In this document: positions 11,201 through 17,567 of the stretch, in pieces
Position numbering within the stretch: the first letter of the stretch is position 1
Layout: every line of letters starts with the position of its first letter
Assembly (NCBI RefSeq): GCF_000003605.2
Contig: NW_003146284.1
Coordinates: 238,069-255,635 of the forward strand
DNA length: 17,567 bases
Reading direction: 5' to 3'
Source: Saccoglossus kowalevskii
Lineage: Eukaryota; Hemichordata; Enteropneusta; Harrimaniidae
Position numbers and translations under genes: made by a program
The notes under the pieces: model-generated
Database searches by the model: none
Seen by the model: the letters and a program-made list of their open reading frames with translations, nothing else
Told to the model about the DNA's origin: nothing

Positions 11201-14200
11201 AAGTAATTTAATATACAAAGTAATTTATAGAAGTTGACTTTTCTGCTGTGTATATTTACCTAATTCATACTTTTAAAAAAGATGAAAACCATGACAGACT
11301 GATTACACCCAAAACCTTACTATCACCACCATGACTTATAGAGTACTGCTGCTGTATGAATAGCGCCCTCTAGTGATGGAAAACTTGGATGTCAAGGGTG
11401 AAAGCAATGTCACTTAAATCAACAGCTGTGTTTGGTTGTGTAGTTATTAAGAATATAATACATCTCTCAAAAACAGTATTTGTTATTGTCAGACTAAAGA
11501 ACTATATCAACGCTGTTAACTACAGTAGACCATTTTCACTAGTTATTTTCACGATTTTGATAATTTGATGGGATTTATGAAAACATTTTTTGGAAGTAGC
11601 TGATATTTTATATCATATGACCCCGGAGAAATTTTAACAGCTACAAAATTTTGAGATTTTGTCCCTCACAAAACTGAATCAGTTTACTTGCCTTCCTTTT
11701 TCCCCAGAATTGGTTAATTGTGATCCAATTTCAATAAATAGCTAAAGCACTCAGTTTCAGATGACAGAAGGTCTTGCAAATGCCTCAGTGCTATGAAATG
11801 TAGTCCTCCAGTTAAATCTTTCTATTGCATATGTTTATTTTTCTCTTGACATTAAGAGAATAGACCATTTTCCGTTCACTGCGAGAATCACGCGTTATGA
11901 GTGAAATCGAACGTAAAAACAGGACAAACAAAGGTCATAGCGTCGTAGTCGCGTCAAACATCGTGTGGGATTCGACAAACGCGAAAGTATTTCGGGGACA
12001 TTTCCATGCTTAATAATGTGCTGTCCACATTTGATGATAGGCAATTTTGATTAAGTGAGGGTATTCGGAAGCAATATTCCTCTGTCGAAGATCGGCCGGT
12101 CAATGTAAGCTACGAAATAAAGAAATTCTCCTTCAAAATCAAATCGTTCGATTTTTGCGGCAGACGTTCGACGCGCGTCTTTCATGCATCTCGCGAGATC
12201 TCGCAATTGTTCGGAAAATCACCTATTCAGAACACTGAATTAGGTTCAACCTATGCAACTACAGTGTATATAATATCTGAAATATGTATTAAATTGTAGG
12301 GTTGAGGGTTATACATCAGAAAATACAGATCTCAGGAAGAAGCTTGAATCCCTTGAAAATACCAACAAGGCATTGATGTCACAATTACATCGCTTACAAG
12401 CCCTTGTCAGTAAAGTTTCCAAACCCATAAAGGCCACCTCTACACAAACCGGTACCTGTCTTATGGTAAGTACAGAAGTCACCCACACCTTGGCCATATC
12501 AAACTTGTAACATTGCATCAGTACATGTGTTTTTAAACTTTATTCCCCATAACAGAAATATTTTAAATTAACTTTTAAATTGGTATTATATGCTTTATGA
12601 TGCGATTTAAATAATATACACTGCTTTAACTTCCCTTGGGTCCAATTTTAGAGAAGTCGTGAAAAATTTCAAAGTATTGAAGCACTGAAAATTCACTGTT
12701 TACCCAAAGAACGTAGTATTCACTGCTCATGTTCAGTTTAATTTGGTGATCATGTCTCACTTCAAATGTGACCCCCTCGAAAATAGACTTTATTTACATG
12801 CAGCAATGTTACTAGTGTGATGTATTTCAAGGTGTTATAAAAAAAGTGTACTGTAGAATGCTTTATTTGCAATAATTCCTATATTTTGTATGTAATAACT
12901 AATTGCTGTATTTACTCTATTAGTAGCACATCTTTAACAGAAATTCTTGAATCAGAAATTGTACTGTAAAATACTTTATTTTAGCTTGAATTAATTTTCG
13001 CTGTAAAGACTTTTTCTGCGTTTTGTATGGAATTTATTTTCAGTGATTTTTGATGAGTTGAATGTAAAATATAGGAAAAAGGTATATTCGCTGGATTTTA
13101 TTTCACACTCAATCATTCCCACAGCGAAAATAGCAAATTAATTCCAAGCAAAAATAAAGTATTTTAGAGTATATATTCTATGCTGAATCATTTAAATATG
13201 ACATATTTTGACCCTTCTAACTTTTCATTTTTACAAATGCTACTGATAAAGCAAATACAAAATAAGGAATCGGCAAAAAGTAAATTGCATGCAATTTAGC
13301 ATTTAGAGAAAATAAATTTAAGTATTCTACAGTGTTTTGACAGCATATTTTGTCAGTGTATAGTTGGTGATTAATTTCATTGAAGAGATGCAACTTGTTG
13401 AATTTGTTCTGAAATAATTTTAATTAGCAGTGAGGTTTAAGAGGCATGAATCACAGTTAGGGCTCGAGTTGGGAACATGACAAGCGGTGCTATGGTATTC
13501 TGTGTGAATTTGGCTTGTAAGGACTTTGAATAGCCCCCTCACATGTCCACAAATACAGTTTACTTTGTTTTGCTGTCATGTTGTGCACTGGTGCAGATAC
13601 ACAGTAAAATAAATCAAGACTGAACATTGAACCACTGGAAAACTTTTTAATGGAAAATTTACAGTGTTTGAATAGCCCCCTCACATGTCCACAAATACAG
13701 TTTACTTTGTTTTGCTGTCATGTTGTGCACTGGTGCAGATACACAGTAAAATAAATCAAGACCGAACATTGAACCACTGAAAAACTTTTTAATGGAAAAT
13801 TTACAGTGTTTGGTTTTATAGGTTTTATATGTATTTAAACAATAATAAGGGATCAATGACTGTTCTGTTTTGACAAGTTTCTGGTTGGTTTTGACTTGTT
13901 TTACTATATTTAGTAGTTTTGTGAACAAAAATACTTTATAGTTAGATTAGACAGTTAAACATAGTTTGAGGGGAGAGAGGGGACAATATAGCATTTCAAT
14001 TTCATCTTTCTTTTCTTGCACTATGTCTTTCATTTTCATAACCATGGCTGTTGGGCACATTCTGCTTAAATGCACTTGCAGTAATATGTGGTCAGAGAAC
14101 TAAGTCTTTACTGGCTTTGCAATAATATGTGGTCAGAGAACTAAGTCTTTACTGGCTTTGCAATAGTATGTGCAGAACAGAACAATTTCACTTTACCCAT

Positions 14201-17200
14201 TCCTATTTGATAGGGAAAAACATGAAAACTTCTAAATTTGTGTGTTTCGTAGGTGAAATATTCACTCAAAAAACTATTTTAGATCTTGCATAGCTCTTCC
14301 GAAATAAGTGCAAGTAGTTCTGGAAATGTTATGAATTTAGAAGGTCCAAACAAAAGCATAAATCATCAAAATAAAACAAATAACTTTTACAAAAATGTAC
14401 ACCTTGTGTTTGCAAACAACTTTTAATTATAATTATTAATAATTGTCTGTTGTACATGTACCTTTACTGAGAAAATATAACCTCAACATTGTTAGATGGT
14501 TTAGTGGTGAATTGGAATTGTTGTATTGGTGGCCTAGCAAGACATCTTTATACATCATAATAATATAATATAAACGCTTTATTTTTTCAACTTTCTATAG
14601 ACTTGTGGTGCAAAGGTGACGGGAATATTATCATCATGCACTAAATACCTTACATTCCTTTCTTTTCATAATGGAATGAATTATTTTGCCGCATGCTCTT
14701 CTTTTCAAATATCATATGCTATTTTAGAAACGCACATGTTTACATAAAAGACTTAATCTTTACTTTAAAAAAATGATATTATTTATGATTCAGCGAAAAA
14801 AAAAATATATATATATTTTTGTTGCTTGTGCGCTTCTAATACAATAAAATTGGTATATTCTTTTTTTAATTTTTTTTTCTGTTATACTCTGTTAACGTTT
14901 GATAAAACTTGCCCCTTTTTGTTTAGTATGGATTACGTACAGGCCGTAAGAGATGACAACAATCAAGAGAATATATATAACAGATTTTTAGGATTTCTGA
15001 CGCAGGCGTCAAAGGTGCAGTATAAAAGGATGCTTTCTGCCATTACCAGGCCATGATAATAATCTTGTGTTGCGTTCTCGTCCAACAAAGTATATCCATC
15101 AAATGAATTGTCATACCCATTGCTGCTTATACTCGTAATTTAGAAACTTTTGTCAGTTGTGGCAATCTTATTAATAGACCATTTTCCGTACACTGCGAGA
15201 ATCGCGCGTTATGCGTGTAATTGAACATAAAAACAGGACAAACAAAGGTCATAGCGTCGTAGTCGCGTCAAACATCGCGTGGGATTCGACAAACGCAAAA
15301 GTATTTTGGGGACATTTCCATGCTTAATAATGTGCTGTCCACATTTGATGATAGGCAATTTCGATTAAGTGAGGGTATTCGAAAGCAATATTCCTCTGTC
15401 GAAGATCGGCCGGTCGGTGTGAGCTACGAAATAAAGAAATTCTAGTTCAAAATCAAATCGTTCAATTTTTGCGGCAGACGTTCGAAGCCAGTCTTTCATG
15501 CATCTCGCGAGATCTCGCCATTGTACGGAAAATCACCTATTGTTAACCACCGCAGTTTTGTAAAGAGATAGGTTGCACAAGGCAATTGGGATATTTCGTA
15601 CCTGTAAAAATAACATTTGAACTTCATCAGACAGCAAAATGAAAAAAAAAAAAATGACCAAAAACATTATCAAAATCAATCAGTTTGACTGTATACAATA
15701 TTTTATTTTTGGCATTGTGTGGTTCAATAAAAATCCGATGACAAAAGCCATTTTTTAAAATATTTTTCTCCCTTTTGTGGGTGCTTACAGGAGACTCTAA
15801 TGACATGTAACTGTACATGAACTATATTGAAACATTTCTATATGAACCTTAAGAAATTATCTAAATTTCTTGATAAATACTACATATAAATTAAAATTCG
15901 ATGGATATATTTAGTTTATGTCATGTAGAATGTTTAGTGGGTAATTCTAAGGCAGATATCTATTCCAGATTACAAAGTAGTGTATTTTGTAGTCAAGTAT
16001 ACTATTATACTGCACTTCGACGTTGCAATAATCTTGATATATTTTTGGATAACGGCTCAAATTGACTCGATTGTTCCAATTCAACGTTGAAGAGCAGTTT
16101 CATTTTTTTAACAAAACCTTTTTTCATGTTATTAGGAATTGGTGGTGGTTTCATTTACTGTCCCCTCTCTCTGACCCCTTTAACCCCCATCAGTAATGAA
16201 CTCATCTGGTTTTGGACTCTACCATTATACCATAGGTGGGGAAAGGAAGTGCATTGCAAAGATAGAAAATTCATTAGCATTTTGAATTGTTGAAAATGAC
16301 TATTTCAGCAGTTCAGAATCTCGTCTGTTGGAATTCAACACAGATTACTAACATGTGTTTAAAACAGTTTAGAAACGATCAACAAATACTAATAACAAAA
16401 ATGATTGTTGATTGTCAGAAACACGTTTTAAACTGATGTAGTTCATCTGTTTTTCATTGTTTTACTAATATTGTTGTCAATTTCAGACCAATGTAAACTC
16501 AATCTATATTTTATGAAGTACTCACTAAAATAAATGTGTTGCATCTTCATAACTTTGTGTCCCATTATCATTTTCTAACTCGGTATTTATTACTCCACTT
16601 TTAACCTTTTCACTTTCCAGACTTTCTCGCATAAACATGTCTGTACATTTTTTTTCTATTCTTCAATATTTCTTGAAATGAACCCTAATTTTGGAGTCAA
16701 CAGACAAATTTGCTATTTTTGTCTAAATCTTATGAAGGAAAGTACAGACTATAAACGGGACTATTTTGTGAATTTGTGATGAAAAGAGGAACTGGTGGTG
16801 AAAAGGTGAAAATTGAAAAAAATCATTTCAAAAATTGTCCTACCTAATTTTTGATACATTTTAAACATATTTCTTGTTAATTTAGACCACATAAACAGAT
16901 TCTGTTCAACATACTATGTTTTGATTTACCTCATGGAAAATAACCAAAGTCAACTTCGCTATTCGAATGAATACAATACTGTGAAGCTAAATTATGTCCC
17001 TGTCTTTATTAAATAAAATTTGAGAAATCTGTAGATCTGAGTTTGGATGTACAAGAGAAATAGATTACAGTCTTCTAAAATGTGTTTTCATTTTGATTTT
17101 TTTCAGGTATTAGTATTATTTTTTGCATTATTTCTTGGAAGCTGGTCTCCCACGCCCACAACAGATTCCTCTGGTTACATTAAGATGCCCCATCAAAGTT

Positions 17201-17293
17201 CAGCCTCTTCTAATCCTTCTGAGTATCATTCGCATAAATCATACGGACCAGTTCCAGCCAGTGCCACTTATGATCCATACAGCACTCCTAGTA
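2046..17293 (+). CDS. CREB3L: CREB3-like ER-anchored bZIP transcription factor (partial gene, seven exons)
   Basis: This is the spliced gene: join of 2046-2244, 2525-2800, 8516-8781, 9131-9277, 10622-10680, 12300-12465 and 17107-17293, about 433 residues, incomplete at both ends. All borders are GT-AG and the phases agree (1, 1, 0, 0, 2, 0). Domain order matches the CREB3L1/CREB3L2/CrebA family: acidic N-terminus with an E-H-S-Y-S-L motif, SUMO-type I-K-Q-E motifs, a P-P-T-P-P-S-S motif, the block reading E-E-E-K-R-T-L then [10 protein letters not shown], basic region, zipper, and a transmembrane helix after T-G-T-C-L-M. In the known family the ER-bound precursor is released by S1P/S2P cleavage and drives secretory-capacity genes such as COPII components. 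The paralogue within CREB3L1/L2 cannot be decided; an invertebrate would be expected to have a single pre-duplication gene. The last luminal exons and the first exon are missing. Confidence 0.95.
2163..2174 (+). other. E-H-S-Y tetrapeptide matching the HCF-1-binding motif
   Basis: Codons for Glu-His-Ser-Tyr lie inside the conserved Q-A-E-H-S-Y-S-L block. The tetrapeptide fits the (D/E)HxY consensus known to bind the HCF-1 Kelch domain in CREB3/Luman. The match is seen; binding is inferred. Confidence 0.55.
2245..2524 (+). other. Intron of 280 bp
   Basis: Short phase-1 intron with donor GTAAGT and acceptor ending attattcag. I see no repeat or coding sequence in it. Confidence 0.9.
2525..2800 (+). 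CDS. CREB3L: CREB3L exon b: linker with two SUMO-type motifs
   Basis: The exon has 276 bases, enters in phase 1 and leaves in phase 1 at the donor GTAAGT (2801). The frame is fixed by both neighbours; the first two bases complete an Asp codon. It encodes 91 full codons of a low-complexity, acidic and Pro/Thr-rich linker that includes Y-G-I-K-Q-E-P-P near its start and Y-R-I-K-Q-E-H near its end, then a Met/Asp-rich tail. Both I-K-Q-E stretches fit the sumoylation consensus (hydrophobic-K-x-E). The vertebrate relatives have equivalent I-K-T-E, I-K-L-E and I-K-A-E motifs in the same region, which supports homology although the linker itself is poorly conserved. No catalytic or folded domain is expected here. 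Confidence 0.9.
3297..3320. repeat. Poly-C/poly-A low-complexity run
   Basis: A run of about a dozen C followed by about ten A. It is a simple-sequence tract and prone to length error in sequencing. Confidence 0.85.
4311..4530. mobile_element. MITE-like element, family 2, decayed copy
   Basis: It starts aacattttcaccaccag, shares aaccctaattt and ggactattttgtgaatttg with the copy at 312-550, and has the same orientation. The right terminus is eroded after aactggt, so the exact end is uncertain. Confidence 0.75.
5039..5420. mobile_element. AGCTCCGCTG-ended element with two internal 157-bp units
   Basis: It starts TAGCTCCGCTGT and ends with a decayed form of the terminus seen at 10204-10240 (agatatctcgaccgagaagctgcttgtt). 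Inside are two tandem units marked by ttgttcattt (spacing about 157 bp) and gtaaaaagtgatatttt. It is the same family as 9399-10240, with fewer internal units. Confidence 0.75.
5840..5854. repeat. Poly-T run
   Basis: An uninterrupted T tract of about 15 bases in the large intron. No poly-A-tailed retroelement body could be recognised next to it. Confidence 0.8.
5965..6069. repeat. Small palindromic element
   Basis: TTACGAGGATA (5971-5981) is matched by its exact reverse complement TATCCTCGTAA (6052-6062). The match extends outward with one mismatch and one gap to about 18 bases. The enclosed sequence is less AT-rich than its surroundings. It may be a tiny inverted-repeat transposon remnant. 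Confidence 0.5.
8165..8350. mobile_element. MITE-like element, family 3, copy 1
   Basis: A 186-bp segment with ends GTAACTGTAAAATACTTT and AAAGTATTTTACAGTAAC, which are inverted repeats with 17 of 18 matching. It has no coding capacity. The reverse complement matches 12961-13171 across its length, including cctatattttatattcaac. Confidence 0.8.
8516..8781 (+). CDS. CREB3L: CREB3L exon c: Pro/Ser-rich region with phosphodegron-like motif
   Basis: The exon follows the acceptor tttgtag. Its first two bases complete a Thr codon and 88 codons follow to a phase-0 end at CAG before GTGAGT. It opens with H-M-P-P-T-P-P-S-S and then S-D-S-E-G-G-L-S-P, which is the conserved block seen in human CREB3L1/L2 and in fly CrebA. 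The rest is Ser/Thr/Pro-rich with a short Gln run (E-Q-Q-Q-Q-H), typical of the disordered linker before the DNA-binding half. A family-3 inverted-repeat element ends about 165 bp upstream. The short Gln repeat (CAA codons at about 8707-8718) may vary in length between alleles. Confidence 0.93.
8536..8556 (+). other. P-P-T-P-P-S-S phosphodegron-like motif
   Basis: The seven residues fit the Cdc4/FBXW7 phosphodegron pattern T-P-P-x-S with a Pro before it. Vertebrate CREB3L1 and CREB3L2 carry the same motif and are known FBXW7 targets. Use as a degron here is inferred. Confidence 0.6.
8782..9130 (+). other. Intron of 349 bp with internal duplication
   Basis: Phase-0 intron with donor GTGAGT and acceptor tttattgtag. 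Most of it consists of two diverged tandem copies of a segment of about 166 bp, described separately. Confidence 0.85.
8831..9120 (+). repeat. Diverged tandem duplication inside intron, period about 166 bp
   Basis: Copy one starts at ctaacgtgtgtctagaatc (8831) and copy two at ctagcatgtgtccagaatc (8997). Shared landmarks follow in order: a cagca block, ttgaaagcaa, ctatgtctgactt-like sequence and an AT-rich tail. Copy two ends in the working 3' splice site. Confidence 0.7.
9131..9277 (+). CDS. CREB3L: CREB3L exon d: CREB3-specific block and start of basic region
   Basis: Exactly 49 codons, phase 0 on both sides, between acceptor attgtag and donor GTATAC. It encodes S-E-E-E-K-R-T-L, then [17 protein letters not shown], then [10 protein letters not shown]. 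The first two-thirds is the segment found next to the basic region only in CREB3-family proteins. It is nearly identical to human CREB3L1/L2 and to CrebA and is the strongest single identifier of the gene. The Arg/Lys-rich end begins the DNA-contacting basic region, whose Asn-Lys marks the first half of the bZIP signature. The intron cuts the signature directly after this Asn-Lys. Confidence 0.97.
9278..10621 (+). other. Intron of about 1.3 kb splitting the basic region
   Basis: Phase-0 intron with donor GTATAC and acceptor ttccattacag. An AGCTCCGCTG-ended tandem element fills 9399-10240. The remaining 10241-10621 is AT-rich with nothing recognisable. Confidence 0.88.
9399..10240. mobile_element. 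AGCTCCGCTG-ended element with internal 157-163-bp tandem units
   Basis: The left end TAGCTCCGCTGT is mirrored near the right end by ACAGCGGAGCTA (10206-10217). The left end also holds a local hairpin, AGCTCCGCT and AGCGGAGCT. The landmark tctcagattt recurs at 9541, 9698, 9861 and 10018, giving periods of 157, 163 and 157, with a shortened unit after that. It has no coding capacity. The structure suggests a non-autonomous transposon that amplifies its interior. Confidence 0.82.
10622..10680 (+). CDS. CREB3L: CREB3L exon e: DNA-contacting basic region
   Basis: A 59-base exon with 19 codons plus two bases, between acceptor ttacag and donor GTAAAC. It encodes [19 protein letters not shown]. With the Asn-Lys of the previous exon it forms the bZIP DNA-contact signature, with the Ala, Ser and Arg residues in the expected places. 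The R-R-K-K-K-E-Y part is diagnostic for the CREB3 family. The following Leu opens the zipper. The last two bases pair with the first base of the next exon to make Arg. The exon is very small and sits only 47 bp upstream of an inverted repeat pair that nearly fills the next intron. Confidence 0.97.
10728..11096 (-). mobile_element. 369-bp CpG-rich MITE-like element, copy A (inverted)
   Basis: It starts AATAGGTGATTTTCCG and ends CGGAAAATGGTCTATT, imperfect terminal inverted repeats (13 of 16 at the tip). The reverse complement matches copies B and C along the whole length. It is far richer in CG dinucleotides than the surrounding intron and contains TCTCGCGAGA at 10757-10766. It has no transposase. 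A flanking TA on each side is possible but AATAG/CTATT is shared by all copies, so the target duplication is unclear. Confidence 0.88.
11859..12227 (+). mobile_element. 369-bp CpG-rich MITE-like element, copy B
   Basis: It starts AATAGACCATTTTCCG and ends CGGAAAATCACCTATT, with the same length as copies A and C by my count. TCTCGCGAGA lies at 12189-12198. It is inverted relative to copy A across a 762-bp spacer and ends 72 bp before the zipper exon. Confidence 0.88.
12300..12465 (+). CDS. CREB3L: CREB3L exon f: leucine zipper and membrane approach
   Basis: The exon has 166 bases: one base completing an Arg codon, then 55 codons to ATG before donor GTAAGT. With the Leu of the previous exon the zipper heptad runs Leu, Tyr, Leu, Leu, Leu, Leu; the second position is also not Leu in human CREB3L2. 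The segment L-E-N-T-N-K-A-L and [10 protein letters not shown] closely follows both CREB3L2 and CrebA. It ends in T-Q-T-G-T-C-L-M, the conserved lead-in to the transmembrane helix. The coiled coil mediates homo- or heterodimer formation in the family. Dimer partner cannot be read from sequence. Confidence 0.97.
12961..13171. mobile_element. MITE-like element, family 3, copy 2 (opposite orientation)
   Basis: It starts GTACTGTAAAATACTTT and ends AAAGTATTTTAGAGTAT. Internal landmarks (ttaattttcgctg, agactttttc, gttgaatgtaaaatatagg, gctggatt) match the reverse complement of the copy at 8165-8350. Confidence 0.78.
13525..13812. repeat. 142-bp tandem duplication, two copies
   Basis: Copies at 13525-13666 and 13667-13812 both start tttgaatagccccctcac. 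They differ at only a few bases, for example gactgaac against gaccgaac, so the duplication is recent. The overlapping minus-strand open frames are a by-product of the repeat. Confidence 0.9.
14082..14170. repeat. 41-bp tandem duplication
   Basis: The unit starting taatatgtggtcagagaac occurs at 14082 and 14123, essentially identical, and a third partial start (tagtatgtg) follows at about 14164. Confidence 0.88.
14805..14818. repeat. Short A-run and AT microsatellite
   Basis: An A tract followed by a short (TA)n stretch. Simple sequence only. Confidence 0.7.
14928..15056 (+). other. Short coding-like frame, possible exon or gene remnant, unidentified
   Basis: A 42-codon frame reading [10 protein letters not shown] and later [12 protein letters not shown]. 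Its amino-acid make-up looks coding, unlike other intron frames here. It follows a long T-rich tract and a good acceptor (ttgtttag, 14919-14926) and ends at three clustered stops. The Y-V-x-x-V-R then Y-N-x-F-L spacing faintly recalls the first two helices of a Sin3-type PAH domain, but this is weak. In the phase needed by the host gene it would read a different frame and stop after nine codons. It may be chance, a remnant of another gene, or an alternative exon. Confidence 0.25.
15173..15541 (+). mobile_element. 369-bp CpG-rich MITE-like element, copy C
   Basis: It starts AATAGACCATTTTCCG and ends CGGAAAATCACCTATT, in the same orientation as copy B, and is highly similar to it along the full length. 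TCTCGCGAGA lies at 15503-15512. There is no coding capacity. Confidence 0.88.
16613..16807. mobile_element. MITE-like element, family 2, shortened copy
   Basis: It starts aaccttttcac, keeps cttcaatatttcttgaaatg, accctaatttt and cgggactattttgtgaattt, and ends ctggtggtgaaaaggt. The right terminus is intact; the left terminus and part of the interior are altered or deleted. Confidence 0.78.
17107..17293 (+). CDS. CREB3L: CREB3L exon g: transmembrane helix and start of luminal domain
   Basis: The exon follows acceptor tttttcag, starts in phase 0 and gives 62 codons plus one base before donor GTAAGT (17294). It opens with [13 protein letters not shown], which with the preceding C-L-M forms the single ER-membrane segment; the Leu-Gly-Ser end matches CREB3L1. 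The rest is a Ser/Pro/Tyr-rich luminal stretch containing Y-G-P-V-P-A and D-P-Y-S-T-P-S. It has no Arg, so the site-1 protease motif R-x-x-L is not in this exon. In human CREB3L2 a similar E-P-Y-T-A-S segment lies just before that site, so the next exon, outside the window, should carry it. Confidence 0.94.
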
Positions 17294-17567
17294 GTAAGTA
17301 TACAAAGTCTTGTCTTCCATCACATCAAATTTATTTATATATTTTAGTACCATATCAAATATTCATGACTGATCATGAATTATTCATGATTTGCCTAATC
17401 AATACACAATGAATAATTCATAACATATTATAAAAACATTTGGCAAATCATGAATAATTCATGTCCAATATTGAATTCATTGGACAAATCATGAATAATT
17501 CATGACCTGTTATGAATGCATTGCGTAAATCATGAATAATTCATGACCTGTTATGAATGCATTGGGT
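17294..17567 (+). other. Start of next intron
   Basis: Donor GTAAGT follows exon g, after which AT-rich sequence runs into a tandem array that reaches the window edge. The next exon is not in the window. Confidence 0.85.
17369..17567. repeat. 41-bp satellite with palindromic core, runs off the window
   Basis: The core tgaataattc recurs at 17410, 17451, 17492 and 17533, spaced 41 bp. A less regular unit precedes these. The core sits in the palindrome ATGAAT-A-ATTCAT. The last two units are nearly identical, so the array is probably longer beyond 17567. Confidence 0.88.

Larger units (their letters stand above)
10681..12299 (+). other. Intron of 1.6 kb bracketed by inverted 369-bp elements
   Basis: Phase-2 intron with donor GTAAAC and acceptor aaattgtag. 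Elements at 10728-11096 and 11859-12227 are reverse complements of each other and leave 47 bp and 72 bp to the splice sites. The 762-bp spacer between them is AT-rich with no recognised feature. Confidence 0.92.
12466..17106 (+). other. Intron of about 4.6 kb
   Basis: Phase-0 intron with donor GTAAGT and acceptor tttttttcag. It contains a family-3 element (12961-13171), a 142-bp tandem duplication (13525-13812), a 41-bp tandem duplication (14082-14170), a short coding-like frame (14928-15056), a 369-bp element (15173-15541) and a family-2 element (16613-16807). The other stretches (12480-12950, 13180-13520, 14180-14810, 15550-16600, 16810-17090) are AT-rich with nothing I can assign. Confidence 0.85.

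Noticed and set aside
13490-13928. Two similar minus-strand open frames
   Set aside because: Their similarity is only the 142-bp tandem duplication read in both copies; composition is not coding-like.

Overview
The window looks like AT-rich nuclear DNA of an invertebrate animal. It holds most of one intron-rich protein-coding gene on the + strand and many small non-coding repeats. The gene is an endoplasmic-reticulum-anchored bZIP transcription factor of the CREB3 family, closest to vertebrate CREB3L1 (OASIS) and CREB3L2 (BBF2H7) and to insect CrebA. Lineage is not provable here. The protein reads closer to vertebrate CREB3L1/L2 than to fly CrebA, and the intron/repeat style suits a marine deuterostome such as a hemichordate, or a lophotrochozoan. 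That placement is a guess.

Seven coding exons join in frame with GT-AG borders: 2046-2244, 2525-2800, 8516-8781, 9131-9277, 10622-10680, 12300-12465 and 17107-17293. Together they encode about 433 residues. In order these are an acidic N-terminal activation region with the family hallmark around E-H-S-Y-S-L, two I-K-Q-E sumoylation-type motifs, a Pro/Ser-rich segment with a P-P-T-P-P-S-S motif, the CREB3-specific block before the basic region, the basic region, the leucine zipper, a single transmembrane segment and the start of the luminal domain. The first exon lies upstream or is not recognisable in 1-2045. The 3' end, including the expected site-1 protease site, lies beyond 17567. In the known family the precursor sits in the ER membrane, is cut by S1P and S2P, and its cytosolic bZIP half enters the nucleus to switch on secretory-pathway genes.

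The introns are built largely of short repeats. There are three copies of a CpG-rich 369-bp element with terminal inverted repeats (10728-11096 inverted, 11859-12227, 15173-15541). Three copies of a second element have a 17-bp inverted terminus (312-550, 4311-4530, 16613-16807). Two copies of a third element occur in opposite orientation (8165-8350, 12961-13171). Two copies of an AGCTCCGCTG-ended element carry internal 157-bp tandem units (5039-5420, 9399-10240). There are also simple tandem arrays of 60, 142, 41 and 41 bp.

The most notable architecture is the intron between the basic-region exon and the zipper exon. An inverted pair of the 369-bp elements brackets almost all of it, and every copy carries the palindrome TCTCGCGAGA. 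No RNA gene, CRISPR array or autonomous transposon gene was seen.
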